Source: Ectothiorhodospiraceae bacterium
GTDB taxonomy: Bacteria > Pseudomonadota > Gammaproteobacteria > Nitrococcales > AK92
Reading direction: 5' to 3'
NCBI GenBank assembly: GCA_029263635.1
Contig: JAJUFY010000013.1
Coordinates: forward strand, 1-15,254
Length of the DNA: 15,254 bases
Shown: positions 1 through 6,351 of the stretch, piece after piece
Position numbering within the stretch: the first letter of the stretch is position 1
Layout of the letters: the number at the start of each line of letters is the position of its first letter
Translations under genes and position numbers: made by a program
The notes under the pieces: model-generated
Told to the model about the DNA's origin: nothing
Databases searched by the model: none
What the model saw: only the letters and a program-made list of their open reading frames with translations

Positions 1-1455
1 CTCGTGCTGCTTGGCGTTCAGCACCTCATGCGGAATGCCTCTCTTCTTGAGCATGGTGGAGAGGTATTCCGAGGTTTCGATCGAGGTGGTGCCCACCAGC
101 ACCGGCTGGCCCCGCTCGCGGCAGTCGGCGATGTCCTCGATGATGGCGTCGTATTTCTCGCGGGCGGTGAGGTACACCAGGTCATTCATGTCCTTGCGGG
201 CCATGGGCCGGTGTGTCGGGATCACCACCACTTCCAGGCCGTAGATCTCCTGGAACTCGAAGGCCTCGGTATCGGCCGTGCCCGTCATGCCGGAGAGTTT
301 CTCGTACATGCGGAAATAGTTCTGGAAGGTGATCGACGCCAGCGTCTGGTTCTCGTTCTGGATCGGCAGCCCTTCCTTGGCCTCGATCGCCTGGTGCAGG
401 CCCTCGGACCAGCGGCGGCCGGGCATGGCACGGCCGGTGAACTCGTCGACGATGACGATCTGGCGGTCGCGCACGATGTAGTGCACATCGCGCTGGAACA
501 GGGCGTGCGCCCGCAGCGCCGCATGGAGATGATGCACCAGGCTGATGTTGCGGGCGTCGTACAGGCCCTCGCCCTCGCGCAGCAGCCCGGCCTCCCGCAG
601 CAGCTCTTCGGCCCGCTCCTGACCGGTCTCGGTGAAATAGACCTGGCGCGCCTTCTCGTCGACGTAGAAGTCGCCGGTGTCCTCTTCGCCCTCTTCCGTT
701 GCCTGGTCCTGCCGGCGCAGCTTCGGTACCAGCACGTTCATGCGCTGGTACAGCTCGCTGCTGTCCTCGGCCGGGCCGGAGATGATCAGCGGCGTGCGCG
801 CCTCGTCGATCAGGATGGAGTCGACCTCGTCGACGATGGCGTAGTGCAGCGGCCGCTGCACCCGGTCTTCCTTGCGGAAGGCCATGTTGTCGCGCAGGTA
901 GTCGAAGCCGAATTCGTTGTTGGTGCCGTAGGTAATGTCGGCGGCGTAGGCGGCGCGCTTCTGCTCCGGATCCATGCCGGGCACGACCACGCCGGTGGTC
1001 ATGCCGAGAAATTCGTAGATCCGCCCCATCCAGGCTGCGTCGCGGCGGGCCAGGTAGTCGTTGACGGTCACGACGTGCACGCCGCGGCCGGGCAGCGCGT
1101 TCAGGTACGCGGCCAGGGTGGCCACCAGGGTCTTGCCCTCGCCGGTCTTCATCTCGGCGATCCGGCCCTCGTGCAGCACCATGCCGCCGATCAGCTGCAC
1201 GTCGTAATGCCGCATGCCGTGCACCCGCCGTGCGGCTTCGCGGACTACGGCGAAGGCTTCCGGCAGCAGCGAATCCAGCGTCGCGCCGTCGCTGAGGCGC
1301 TGGCGGAACTCGTCGGTCTTGGCCCGCAGCTCGGCATCCGACAGCGCCTGCATGTCGGGCTCAAGCGCGGTAATCTTCTCGGCGACCTTGCGCATGCGCG
1401 CAACGAGGCGGTCGTTGCGACTGCCGAAGACCTTCTTCGCAATTGCACCCAGCAT
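1..1455 (-). CDS. secA: Protein translocase ATPase SecA, N-terminal 485 residues (cut by window edge)
   Basis: SecA is the cytoplasmic and membrane-associated ATPase that pushes preproteins through SecYEG. The reading frame runs off the left end after the ...LNAKQHE motif of nucleotide-binding domain 2, so about half of a roughly 900-residue protein is present. Visible motifs are Walker A MKTGEGKT (residues 102-109), Walker B DEVD (209-212), VTVNDYLARRDA (130-141), TYGTNNEFGFDYLRDN (175-190) and VGTTSIETSE further on; the two Walker motifs fall at the same positions I recall for E. coli. An acidic insert (EEGEED) lies in the preprotein crosslinking domain, where the family is variable. The ATG at 1455 is chosen because AGGGAG lies 5 nt upstream and the N-terminus MLGAIAKKVFGSRNDR is typical. 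It is divergent from dciA across 119 bp. No secM-like gene precedes it. Confidence 0.98.
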   Translation of the reverse strand, partial: MLGAIAKKVFGSRNDRLVARMRKVAEKITALEPDMQALSDAELRAKTDEFRQRLSDGATLDSLLPEAFAVVREAARRVHGMRHYDVQLIGGMVLHEGRIAEMKTGEGKTLVATLAAYLNALPGRGVHVVTVNDYLARRDAAWMGRIYEFLGMTTGVVVPGMDPEQKRAAYAADITYGTNNEFGFDYLRDNMAFRKEDRVQRPLHYAIVDEVDSILIDEARTPLIISGPAEDSSELYQRMNVLVPKLRRQDQATEEGEEDTGDFYVDEKARQVYFTETGQERAEELLREAGLLREGEGLYDARNISLVHHLHAALRAHALFQRDVHYIVRDRQIVIVDEFTGRAMPGRRWSEGLHQAIEAKEGLPIQNENQTLASITFQNYFRMYEKLSGMTGTADTEAFEFQEIYGLEVVVIPTHRPMARKDMNDLVYLTAREKYDAIIEDIADCRERGQPVLVGTTSIETSEYLSTMLKKRGIPHEVLNAKQHE

Positions 1456-1460
1456 ATGGA

Positions 1461-1466
1461 CTCCCT
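1461..1466 (-). promoter_or_regulatory. Shine-Dalgarno of secA
   Basis: AGGGAG on the minus strand ends 5 nt before the ATG at 1455. It fixes the secA start among in-frame alternatives. Confidence 0.75.
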
Positions 1467-1519
1467 GGAATTCCGCACCGTCCGATGGACCTGCGTTCTG
1501 CTCGCGGCGAAAGGGGCTT

Positions 1520-1525
1520 ACTATA
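1520..1525 (-). promoter_or_regulatory. Candidate -10 box for secA
   Basis: The minus strand reads TATAGT (5 of 6 matches to TATAAT) about 65 nt upstream of the secA ATG, in the only AT-rich part of the 119-bp divergent gap. No convincing -35 lies 16-18 bp upstream, so this is a weak call. The same short segment read on the plus strand (TACTAT) could serve dciA, but it too lacks a -35. Confidence 0.3.
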
Positions 1526-1574
1526 GCCTATCGGACGTGTTTTTTGAGGACGCGCTGTCACGCGCGCATGATGA

Positions 1575-2018
1575 ATGAAGGCTAAGACGGCGGCGGAGCA
1601 TGGGTTCAGACGGCCACTGGCGGTCTCGGGTACGGCACGCGGACTGATCGAGCAGGCGCGCCGCCTGGAGGCGGCTCGGTCGGCCCTGGCGGACCGGCTG
1701 CCGACCGAGCTGCGGGAAGGCTGGCAGCTGGCGCGGCTGGACGCGGACACCCTGGTGATCGTGGCCGATTCGGCGGGCCGCGCGACCCGGCTGCGCTACG
1801 CCCGCTCGGCTCTGCTGAGCGCCGCGCAGGGCTGCATCGGCGCCCGCCCGCGGGCGTTTTCGGTCAAGCTTGCGCCGCCGCCGCGGGCGCCACGACCGGT
1901 CGAGCGAGCGCGCCTGACGCCGGCGGCCGCGGCCTGTCTACGTCAGGCGGTGGCGGGGATGGAGGACGAGCGACTGCGTCAGGCACTGCTGCGCCTGGCG
2001 CGACGCGCGGAAGAGTAG
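1575..2018 (+). CDS. dciA: DUF721 protein, putative DnaB helicase loader DciA
   Basis: This is a 147-residue basic, alanine- and arginine-rich cytoplasmic protein. The N-terminal part (about residues 15-100) has the DUF721 pattern: a helical start (ARGLIEQARRLEAARSALADRLP), then a mixed strand/helix core with LDADTLVIVADSAGRATRLRY followed by ARSALLSA. DUF721 proteins of the DciA group are regarded as the ancestral bacterial loaders or operators of the replicative helicase DnaB; the P. aeruginosa member lies near lpxC and secA, which supports the same assignment here. The C-terminal 45 residues are a proline- and arginine-rich linker plus a helical tail. An in-frame stop at 1572-1574 means the start cannot lie further upstream; no strong Shine-Dalgarno is seen. 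It is the only plus-strand gene, divergent from secA and convergent with lpxC. The family call rests on pattern and context rather than on a catalytic motif. Confidence 0.8.
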   Translation: MKAKTAAEHGFRRPLAVSGTARGLIEQARRLEAARSALADRLPTELREGWQLARLDADTLVIVADSAGRATRLRYARSALLSAAQGCIGARPRAFSVKLAPPPRAPRPVERARLTPAAAACLRQAVAGMEDERLRQALLRLARRAEE

Positions 2019-2022
2019 CTGG

Positions 2023-2937
2023 CTAGCCGACAGCGGCGATCGGCTGGTCGAAGCTGATCGGCGACAGCGCGTCATCCGGGAAAGTGACTTCTTCCCAGGC
2101 CTCGGCGTCGGCCAGCAGCGCCCGCAGCAGCTTGTTGTTGAGGGCATGACCGGACTTGTAGCCGGTAAAGGCGCCGATCAGGCTGTGGCCGAGCAGGTAC
2201 AGGTCGCCGATGGCATCGAGGATCTTGTGCTTGACGAACTCGTCGCGGTAACGCAGCCCGTCCTCGTTGAGTACCCGGTAATCGTCGACCACCACGGCAT
2301 TGTCGAGGCTGCCGCCGAGCGCCAGTTGCCGGCTCTGCATCCACTCGAGGTCGCGCATGAAGCCGAAGGTACGGGCGCGGCTCACTTCCTTGACGAAGGA
2401 GGTGGTGGAGAAATCGATGGTCGCGGTCTGATCCAGCGTCTTGAACAGCGGGTGGTCGAAGTCGATGGTGAAATTGACCTTGAAGCCTTCGTACGGCTCG
2501 AAGGTGCACCACTTGTCGCCGTCTTCGACGCGGATCGGCTTCTTGATCCGAATGAAGCGCTTGAGCGCATCCTGCTCGTGGATGCCGGCAGAACGGATCA
2601 GGAATACGAACGGACCGGCGCTGCCATCCATGATCGGCACTTCCGGCGCGCTCAGGTCGACATAGGCATTGTCGATGCCCAGCCCCGCCATGGCCGAGAG
2701 CAGATGCTCGACAGTGGAGACACGAACGTCGTCCTGGATCAGGCAGCTCGACAGCTGGGTATCGCCCACGTTGAACGCATGCGCCTTGATTTCCGGGCTG
2801 CCGGGCAGGTCGGTGCGGCGGAACACGATGCCCGTGTTCGGCGCTGCGGGGCGCAGGGTCAGATAAACCTTGTCGCCGGTGTGGAGGCCGACGCCGGTCG
2901 CCCGGATGCTGTTCTTGAGAGTGCGCTGCCGCATCAT
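2023..2937 (-). CDS. lpxC: UDP-3-O-acyl-N-acetylglucosamine deacetylase LpxC
   Basis: LpxC removes the acetyl group from UDP-3-O-acyl-GlcNAc, the committed zinc-dependent step of lipid A synthesis in the cytoplasm. The 304 residues match the roughly 305 of E. coli. The metal and catalytic residues are all present: E77-H78 in STVEHL, H237 and D241 in HKILDAIGD, and H264 in SGHALNN. Other family blocks are TGVGLHTG (14-21), PIMDGSAGPF (101-110), ISARTFGF-like SRARTFGFMRD (186-196) and VVVDDYRVLNEDGLR (215-229). Start choice is between two adjacent ATGs (2937 and 2934); the first matches the length of MIKQRTLK in E. coli. It has its own promoter and sits behind the ftsZ terminator, so it is inferred to be transcribed separately from the dcw operon. 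Its stop lies 4 bp from the stop of dciA. Confidence 0.98.
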   Translation of the reverse strand: MMRQRTLKNSIRATGVGLHTGDKVYLTLRPAAPNTGIVFRRTDLPGSPEIKAHAFNVGDTQLSSCLIQDDVRVSTVEHLLSAMAGLGIDNAYVDLSAPEVPIMDGSAGPFVFLIRSAGIHEQDALKRFIRIKKPIRVEDGDKWCTFEPYEGFKVNFTIDFDHPLFKTLDQTATIDFSTTSFVKEVSRARTFGFMRDLEWMQSRQLALGGSLDNAVVVDDYRVLNEDGLRYRDEFVKHKILDAIGDLYLLGHSLIGAFTGYKSGHALNNKLLRALLADAEAWEEVTFPDDALSPISFDQPIAAVG

Positions 2938-3014
2938 CGATCCCGTTCTGGTGCTGTTTGGAGTGCTGCCTGCAATCGCTGGTGACCGGCGTGGCGGGCG
3001 TAGTCTGCCGTATT

Positions 3015-3027
3015 CTGCATCATGCAG
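3015..3027. repeat. Perfect 13-bp inverted repeat at the lpxC transcript start
   Basis: CTGCAT-C-ATGCAG is a perfect palindrome with a one-base centre. It begins one base after the predicted lpxC transcript start. It could be an operator, or in RNA a 5-bp stem with a UGA loop at the very 5' end of the message. Function is inference only. Confidence 0.4.
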
Positions 3028-3034
3028 CGCAGCA

Positions 3035-3063
3035 ATCTTAGATGAATTTCACATTGTTGTAAA
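3035..3063 (-). promoter_or_regulatory. Sigma70-type promoter of lpxC
   Basis: On the minus strand, -35 TTTACA (3063-3058, 5 of 6 consensus) is followed by exactly 17 bp and -10 TAAGAT (3040-3035, 4 of 6 with the key first A and last T). The predicted transcript start is near 3028, giving a leader of about 90 nt before the lpxC ATG. The segment is much more AT-rich than its surroundings and lies about 20 bp beyond the T-tract of the ftsZ terminator, where a new promoter would be expected. Confidence 0.65.
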
Positions 3064-3081
3064 AAAGTATCGAGTTGCCAC

Positions 3082-3108
3082 AAAAAACGGCGGGCCTGTT
3101 GGCCCGCC
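3082..3108 (-). terminator. Rho-independent terminator after ftsZ
   Basis: Read on the minus strand, an 8-bp perfect GC-only stem GGCGGGCC / GGCCCGCC (3108-3101 and 3096-3089) with a 4-nt loop AACA is followed one base later by TTTTTT (3087-3082). It lies 39 bp beyond the ftsZ stop and closes the dcw operon. On the plus strand no T-run follows the hairpin, so it works in one direction only. Confidence 0.92.
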
Positions 3109-3147
3109 ACAACACAATGCGGTTCGAGCGAGTGGAGGCGGACGCCG

Positions 3148-4302
3148 TCAGTCGGCCTGACGGCGCAGGAAAGCCGGGATGTCCAGATAGTCAAGATCGC
3201 CATCGGCACCCTCCGGATAGCGATCGCCCGCCGCCCGCTTGCGGATCACGGTCGGCCGGTCCAGCTTGCCGTAGTCGATCTCGCCGCTTGGCTTCTTGGC
3301 CGGCACGACCGCCTGCACCTGCGGCACCGGCTGCCGCTGGATGCCGGGATGCTGCAGACCGGTGGCGACCACGGTCACCCGCAGCTCGTCCTCCAGCTCC
3401 GGATCGATCACGGTACCGACCACCACGGTGGCGTCTTCCGAGGCGAAATCCTTGATGGCGTTGCCGACCTCGTCGAACTCGCCGATCGACAGGTCCAGAC
3501 CGGCGGTGACATTCACCAGAATGCCGCGGGCGCCTGCGATGTCGACGTCTTCCAGCAGCGGCGAGGCAATCGCCCGCTCGGCCGCCTCGCGGGCCCGGCC
3601 TTCGCCGCGCGCCACGCCGGTGCCCATCACCGCCATGCCCATCTCCGACATCACGGTGCGGACGTCGGCGAAGTCGACGTTGATCAGTCCGGGCCGGGTG
3701 ATCAGTTCGGCGATCCCCCTTACCGCCCCCAGCAGCACATCGTTGGCAGCCTTGAAGGCGTCCAGCAGGCTCATGTTCTTGCCGAGCACGGACAGCAGCT
3801 TTTCGTTGGGGATGGTGATCAGCGAGTCGACATGCTTGGTCAGCTCCTCGATCCCCTCCATCGCCACCCGCATGCGCTTGGCGCCTTCGAAGGGAAACGG
3901 CTTGGTCACCACCGCCACCGTCAGGATGCCGAGCTCCTTGGCGACCTCCGCGACCACCGGCGCCGCACCGGTGCCGGTGCCGCCGCCCATGCCGGCGGTG
4001 ATGAACACCATGTCCGCCCCTTCCAGCGCCTCGGCGATGCGGTCACGGTCCTCCACCGCCGCCTCGCGGCCGACGCTGGGATTGGCGCCGGCGCCAAGCC
4101 CCTTGGTGACGGCCGTCCCCAGCTGCAGGGTGGTACGCGCGCTGCTGTTCCTCAAGGCCTGGGCGTCGGTGTTGGCGCAGATGAAATCGACGCCTTCGAT
4201 ATCGGCGGTCACCATGTGCTCGACAGCATTGCCGCCGCCGCCGCCGATGCCTATGACCTTGATGACCGCGTTCTGACTGTAGGAATCCATCAGCTCGAAC
4301 AT
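3148..4302 (-). CDS. ftsZ: Cell division tubulin FtsZ
   Basis: FtsZ is the GTP-dependent tubulin homologue that polymerises into the Z-ring at midcell and organises septal wall synthesis. The 384 residues show the full family set: GGGGGNAVEHM (20-30, nucleotide-binding loop T1), the tubulin signature GGGTGTG (106-112, loop T4), the T7 catalytic loop NVDFADV (208-214) and a variable linker rich in Q, V and K. The conserved C-terminal tail DYLDIPAFLRRQ, which binds FtsA and ZipA, is followed by the terminal AD. The ATG at 4302 is preceded by GGAGG with a 7-nt spacer. It lies 57 bp downstream of ftsA and is the last gene of the operon, followed by a strong terminator. No internal promoter could be picked out in the ftsA-ftsZ gap. 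Confidence 0.99.
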   Translation of the reverse strand: MFELMDSYSQNAVIKVIGIGGGGGNAVEHMVTADIEGVDFICANTDAQALRNSSARTTLQLGTAVTKGLGAGANPSVGREAAVEDRDRIAEALEGADMVFITAGMGGGTGTGAAPVVAEVAKELGILTVAVVTKPFPFEGAKRMRVAMEGIEELTKHVDSLITIPNEKLLSVLGKNMSLLDAFKAANDVLLGAVRGIAELITRPGLINVDFADVRTVMSEMGMAVMGTGVARGEGRAREAAERAIASPLLEDVDIAGARGILVNVTAGLDLSIGEFDEVGNAIKDFASEDATVVVGTVIDPELEDELRVTVVATGLQHPGIQRQPVPQVQAVVPAKKPSGEIDYGKLDRPTVIRKRAAGDRYPEGADGDLDYLDIPAFLRRQAD

Positions 4303-4309
4303 GTTATTG

Positions 4310-4314
4310 CCTCC
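4310..4314 (-). promoter_or_regulatory. Shine-Dalgarno of ftsZ
   Basis: GGAGG on the minus strand, 7 nt before the ATG at 4302. This is a strong site, consistent with FtsZ needing high expression, and it favours this start over the Met codon four residues later. Confidence 0.85.
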
Positions 4315-4359
4315 ATTTTTATCGCTGCGACCCGCATTCGACCACTCGTTGGGCGACCG

Positions 4360-5595
4360 CTAGAAGTTGCCCTGGAACCACCCTTTCATCCGATTCCACA
4401 TGCCGGGCATCCCGGTCTCCCCCTTGAATCCCCGCAGTTCATGCCCGCGGTTATGCGCGCCGAAGTGCAGCAGCCCGACACCTGTCGAATAAATCGGATT
4501 GCGCACCACGTCCGCCAGCCCGGCGACGTTCTGGGGCACGCCCAGCCGTACCGGCATGTGGAACACTTCTTCTGCCAGTTCGATCACGCCTTCCATCTTC
4601 GCCGAGCCGCCGGTCAGCACGATGCCGGCGGCGATGAGGTCCTCGAACCCGCTGCGGCGCAGCTCCGCCTGCACCAGGTTGAACAGCTCCTCGTAGCGGG
4701 GCTCGACCACCTCGGCCAGGGTCTGGCGTGACAGGCGCCGCGGCGGCCGGTCGCCGACCGACGGCACCTCGATGGCATCCTCGGCCGAGGCCAGCTGCGA
4801 CAGCGCGCAGGCGTACTTGATCTTGATGTCCTCGGCGTGCTGGGTCGGGGTCCGCAGCGCCACCGCGATGTCATTGGTGACCTGGTCGCCGGCAATGGGG
4901 ATCACTGCCGTATGGCGGATCGCCCCCTCGGTGAACACGGCGATGTCGCTGGTGCCGCCGCCGACGTCCACCAGGCACACGCCGAGCTCCTTCTCGTCCT
5001 CGGTGAGCACGGCATAGCTCGAGGCCAGCTGCTCCAGAATGACGTCGTCGACCTCCAGCCCGCAGCGGCGCACGCACTTGATGATGTTCTGGGCGGCGCT
5101 CACCGCGCCGGTGACCATGTGCACCTTGGCTTCCAGCCGCACGCCGGACATGCCGACCGGCTCCTTGATCCCTTCCTGGGTATCGATGATGAATTCCTGC
5201 GGCAGGATATGGAGGATCTTCCGGTCGGCCGGGATCGCCACCGCCCGGGCGGCATCGATCACCCGCTCGACATCGGCCGGCGTCACTTCCCGGTCGCTGA
5301 TGGCGACAATGCCGTGCGAATTGAGGCTGCGGATGTGGCTGCCGGCGATGCCGGTGAGCACCGAATTGATCTGGCAACCCGCCATCAGCTCGGCTTCCTC
5401 GACGGCCCGCTGGATGGACTGCACCGTCGACTCGATGTTCACCACGGCGCCCTTCTTCATGCCCCGTGACGGATGCGAGCCGATGCCCACCACCTCGATC
5501 ACGCCGCGCGGCGTCAGCTCGCCGACGATGGCGACCACCTTGGAGGTGCCGATATCCAGCCCCACCAGTAGATTCTTTTCGGATTTCCTGCTCAT
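4360..5595 (-). CDS. ftsA: Cell division actin-like protein FtsA
   Basis: FtsA is the actin-family ATPase that tethers FtsZ filaments to the inner membrane and recruits later division proteins. In the 411-residue product the actin-fold motifs are GLDIGTSKV (12-20, phosphate 1), LVDVGGGTSDIAV (208-220, phosphate 2) and GIVLTGGSAKMEG (324-336, adenosine). The division-specific 1C region lies between about residues 85 and 165. The C-terminus MWNRMKGWFQGNF (399-411) is the amphipathic membrane-targeting helix. The ATG at 5595 is chosen over the in-frame one at 5634 because MSRKSEKNLLVGLDIGT matches the family start and because it overlaps the ftsQ stop in an ATGA tetranucleotide, implying coupled translation. 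An in-frame GTG or ATG further up would push the start deep into ftsQ. Family length is about 410-420. Confidence 0.98.
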   Translation of the reverse strand: MSRKSEKNLLVGLDIGTSKVVAIVGELTPRGVIEVVGIGSHPSRGMKKGAVVNIESTVQSIQRAVEEAELMAGCQINSVLTGIAGSHIRSLNSHGIVAISDREVTPADVERVIDAARAVAIPADRKILHILPQEFIIDTQEGIKEPVGMSGVRLEAKVHMVTGAVSAAQNIIKCVRRCGLEVDDVILEQLASSYAVLTEDEKELGVCLVDVGGGTSDIAVFTEGAIRHTAVIPIAGDQVTNDIAVALRTPTQHAEDIKIKYACALSQLASAEDAIEVPSVGDRPPRRLSRQTLAEVVEPRYEELFNLVQAELRRSGFEDLIAAGIVLTGGSAKMEGVIELAEEVFHMPVRLGVPQNVAGLADVVRNPIYSTGVGLLHFGAHNRGHELRGFKGETGMPGMWNRMKGWFQGNF

Positions 5596-6344
5596 TGCCT
5601 GTTCCCCGAACCCTGTGGTGCGGCGCCTGTCCACGCCAGCGCAAAACCATTCGGATACCGCAAATCCACCCGCGCCAGTTGCGCGTTCGCCGGCGCCTTG
5701 ATACGCGGCAGCGCCCGTGCGAAACGCTCGGCAGCCGCATCGTCCGCATCCACCCCCAACTGCATGGTCGCGCCGTCTCGCAGCACCGCGCTCCAGGCAC
5801 GGCGTTCGTCGAGCCGCAGCGCCGCCAGCTCCAGGCCGGCTTCCGCCAGGATCGCCTGCAGTCGCCTGAACCGCTGCCAGACCAGCCGGGCGCTGTCTGC
5901 CGGCCCTTCCAGCACCGGCAGTCCGGCCGGTACCGTCTCCGCCGGGGGATGAAACAGCTCGCCCTGCTCGTCTATCAAACCCTTGTTCCAGTGCGCCACC
6001 GCCACCCGCTCCACCACGCCGATCACCAGCGTGTCCGGCCAGTGGCGGCGGACCGTCGCCGTCGCCACCCAGGGCAGCTGTTCCACTGCCTCGCGTACCC
6101 CCGCGACATCCAGCGCCAGCAGCCCGCGGTCGAGGTAGGGCAGGATGGCCTGGCGCAGCTCCGCCTCCTCAACCCGCACCAGCCGGCCGTCCAGCCGCAC
6201 CACCTCCAGCGGGAAACGCTCCGGCGCCGACAGCCACAGCCCGCCCAGCGCCAGCGTGCCGGCGGCCGCCAGCAGCCCGAGCGTGGCCGCGACCTGTCGC
6301 AGCCGGCGCAGCAGGGTGGGCGAAACCGGAGCAGCCAGCGCCAT
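5592..6344 (-). CDS. ftsQ: Cell division protein FtsQ
   Basis: FtsQ is a bitopic inner-membrane protein that joins FtsL and FtsB and links early and late division proteins. The 250-residue sequence has a short basic cytoplasmic tail (LLRRLRQ, 11-17), one membrane segment of Ala, Leu and Gly (about 18-39), then a periplasmic POTRA domain starting FPLEVVRLDG (44-53) and ending near LPWVATATVRRHWPDTLVIGVVER. The beta domain follows (about 118-245). The pattern PWV...VRR.WP.TL.I.V.E is the family hallmark. The ATG at 6344 is preceded by a purine-rich GAGGTAGG stretch that overlaps the ddl stop, 7 bp upstream. Its stop overlaps the ftsA start by 4 nt. The sequence is divergent, as usual for FtsQ, so position in the operon adds weight. 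Confidence 0.95.
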   Translation of the reverse strand: MALAAPVSPTLLRRLRQVAATLGLLAAAGTLALGGLWLSAPERFPLEVVRLDGRLVRVEEAELRQAILPYLDRGLLALDVAGVREAVEQLPWVATATVRRHWPDTLVIGVVERVAVAHWNKGLIDEQGELFHPPAETVPAGLPVLEGPADSARLVWQRFRRLQAILAEAGLELAALRLDERRAWSAVLRDGATMQLGVDADDAAAERFARALPRIKAPANAQLARVDLRYPNGFALAWTGAAPQGSGNRQ

Positions 6345-6351
6345 CCGTCGC

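Noticed and set aside
4..1578. A 524-codon plus-strand ORF opposite secA
   Set aside because: It is the antisense shadow of a recognisable SecA with all its motifs. The product is a low-complexity mix of H, V, G, L and D without a family pattern, as expected in GC-rich DNA.
2025..2045. A 6-bp stem AGCCGA / TCGGCT just after the dciA stop, considered as a terminator
   Set aside because: It has a 9-nt loop, a short stem, no T-run on either strand, and lies in the lpxC coding end.
4303..4359. A promoter in the ftsA-ftsZ gap (GATAAA as -10)
   Set aside because: No -35 match lies at a suitable distance; the AT-rich part is better explained by the ribosome site of ftsZ.
3349..4731. A 460-codon plus-strand ORF opposite ftsZ and the end of ftsA
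   Set aside because: It spans two real genes and their gap, contains no recognisable domain, and has the H/G/D/R-rich composition of antisense frames.
5593..5634. An upstream ATG for ftsA at 5634
   Set aside because: It adds 13 residues that lie within the ftsQ end and do not resemble FtsA. The ATG at 5595 gives the family N-terminus and the ATGA overlap.
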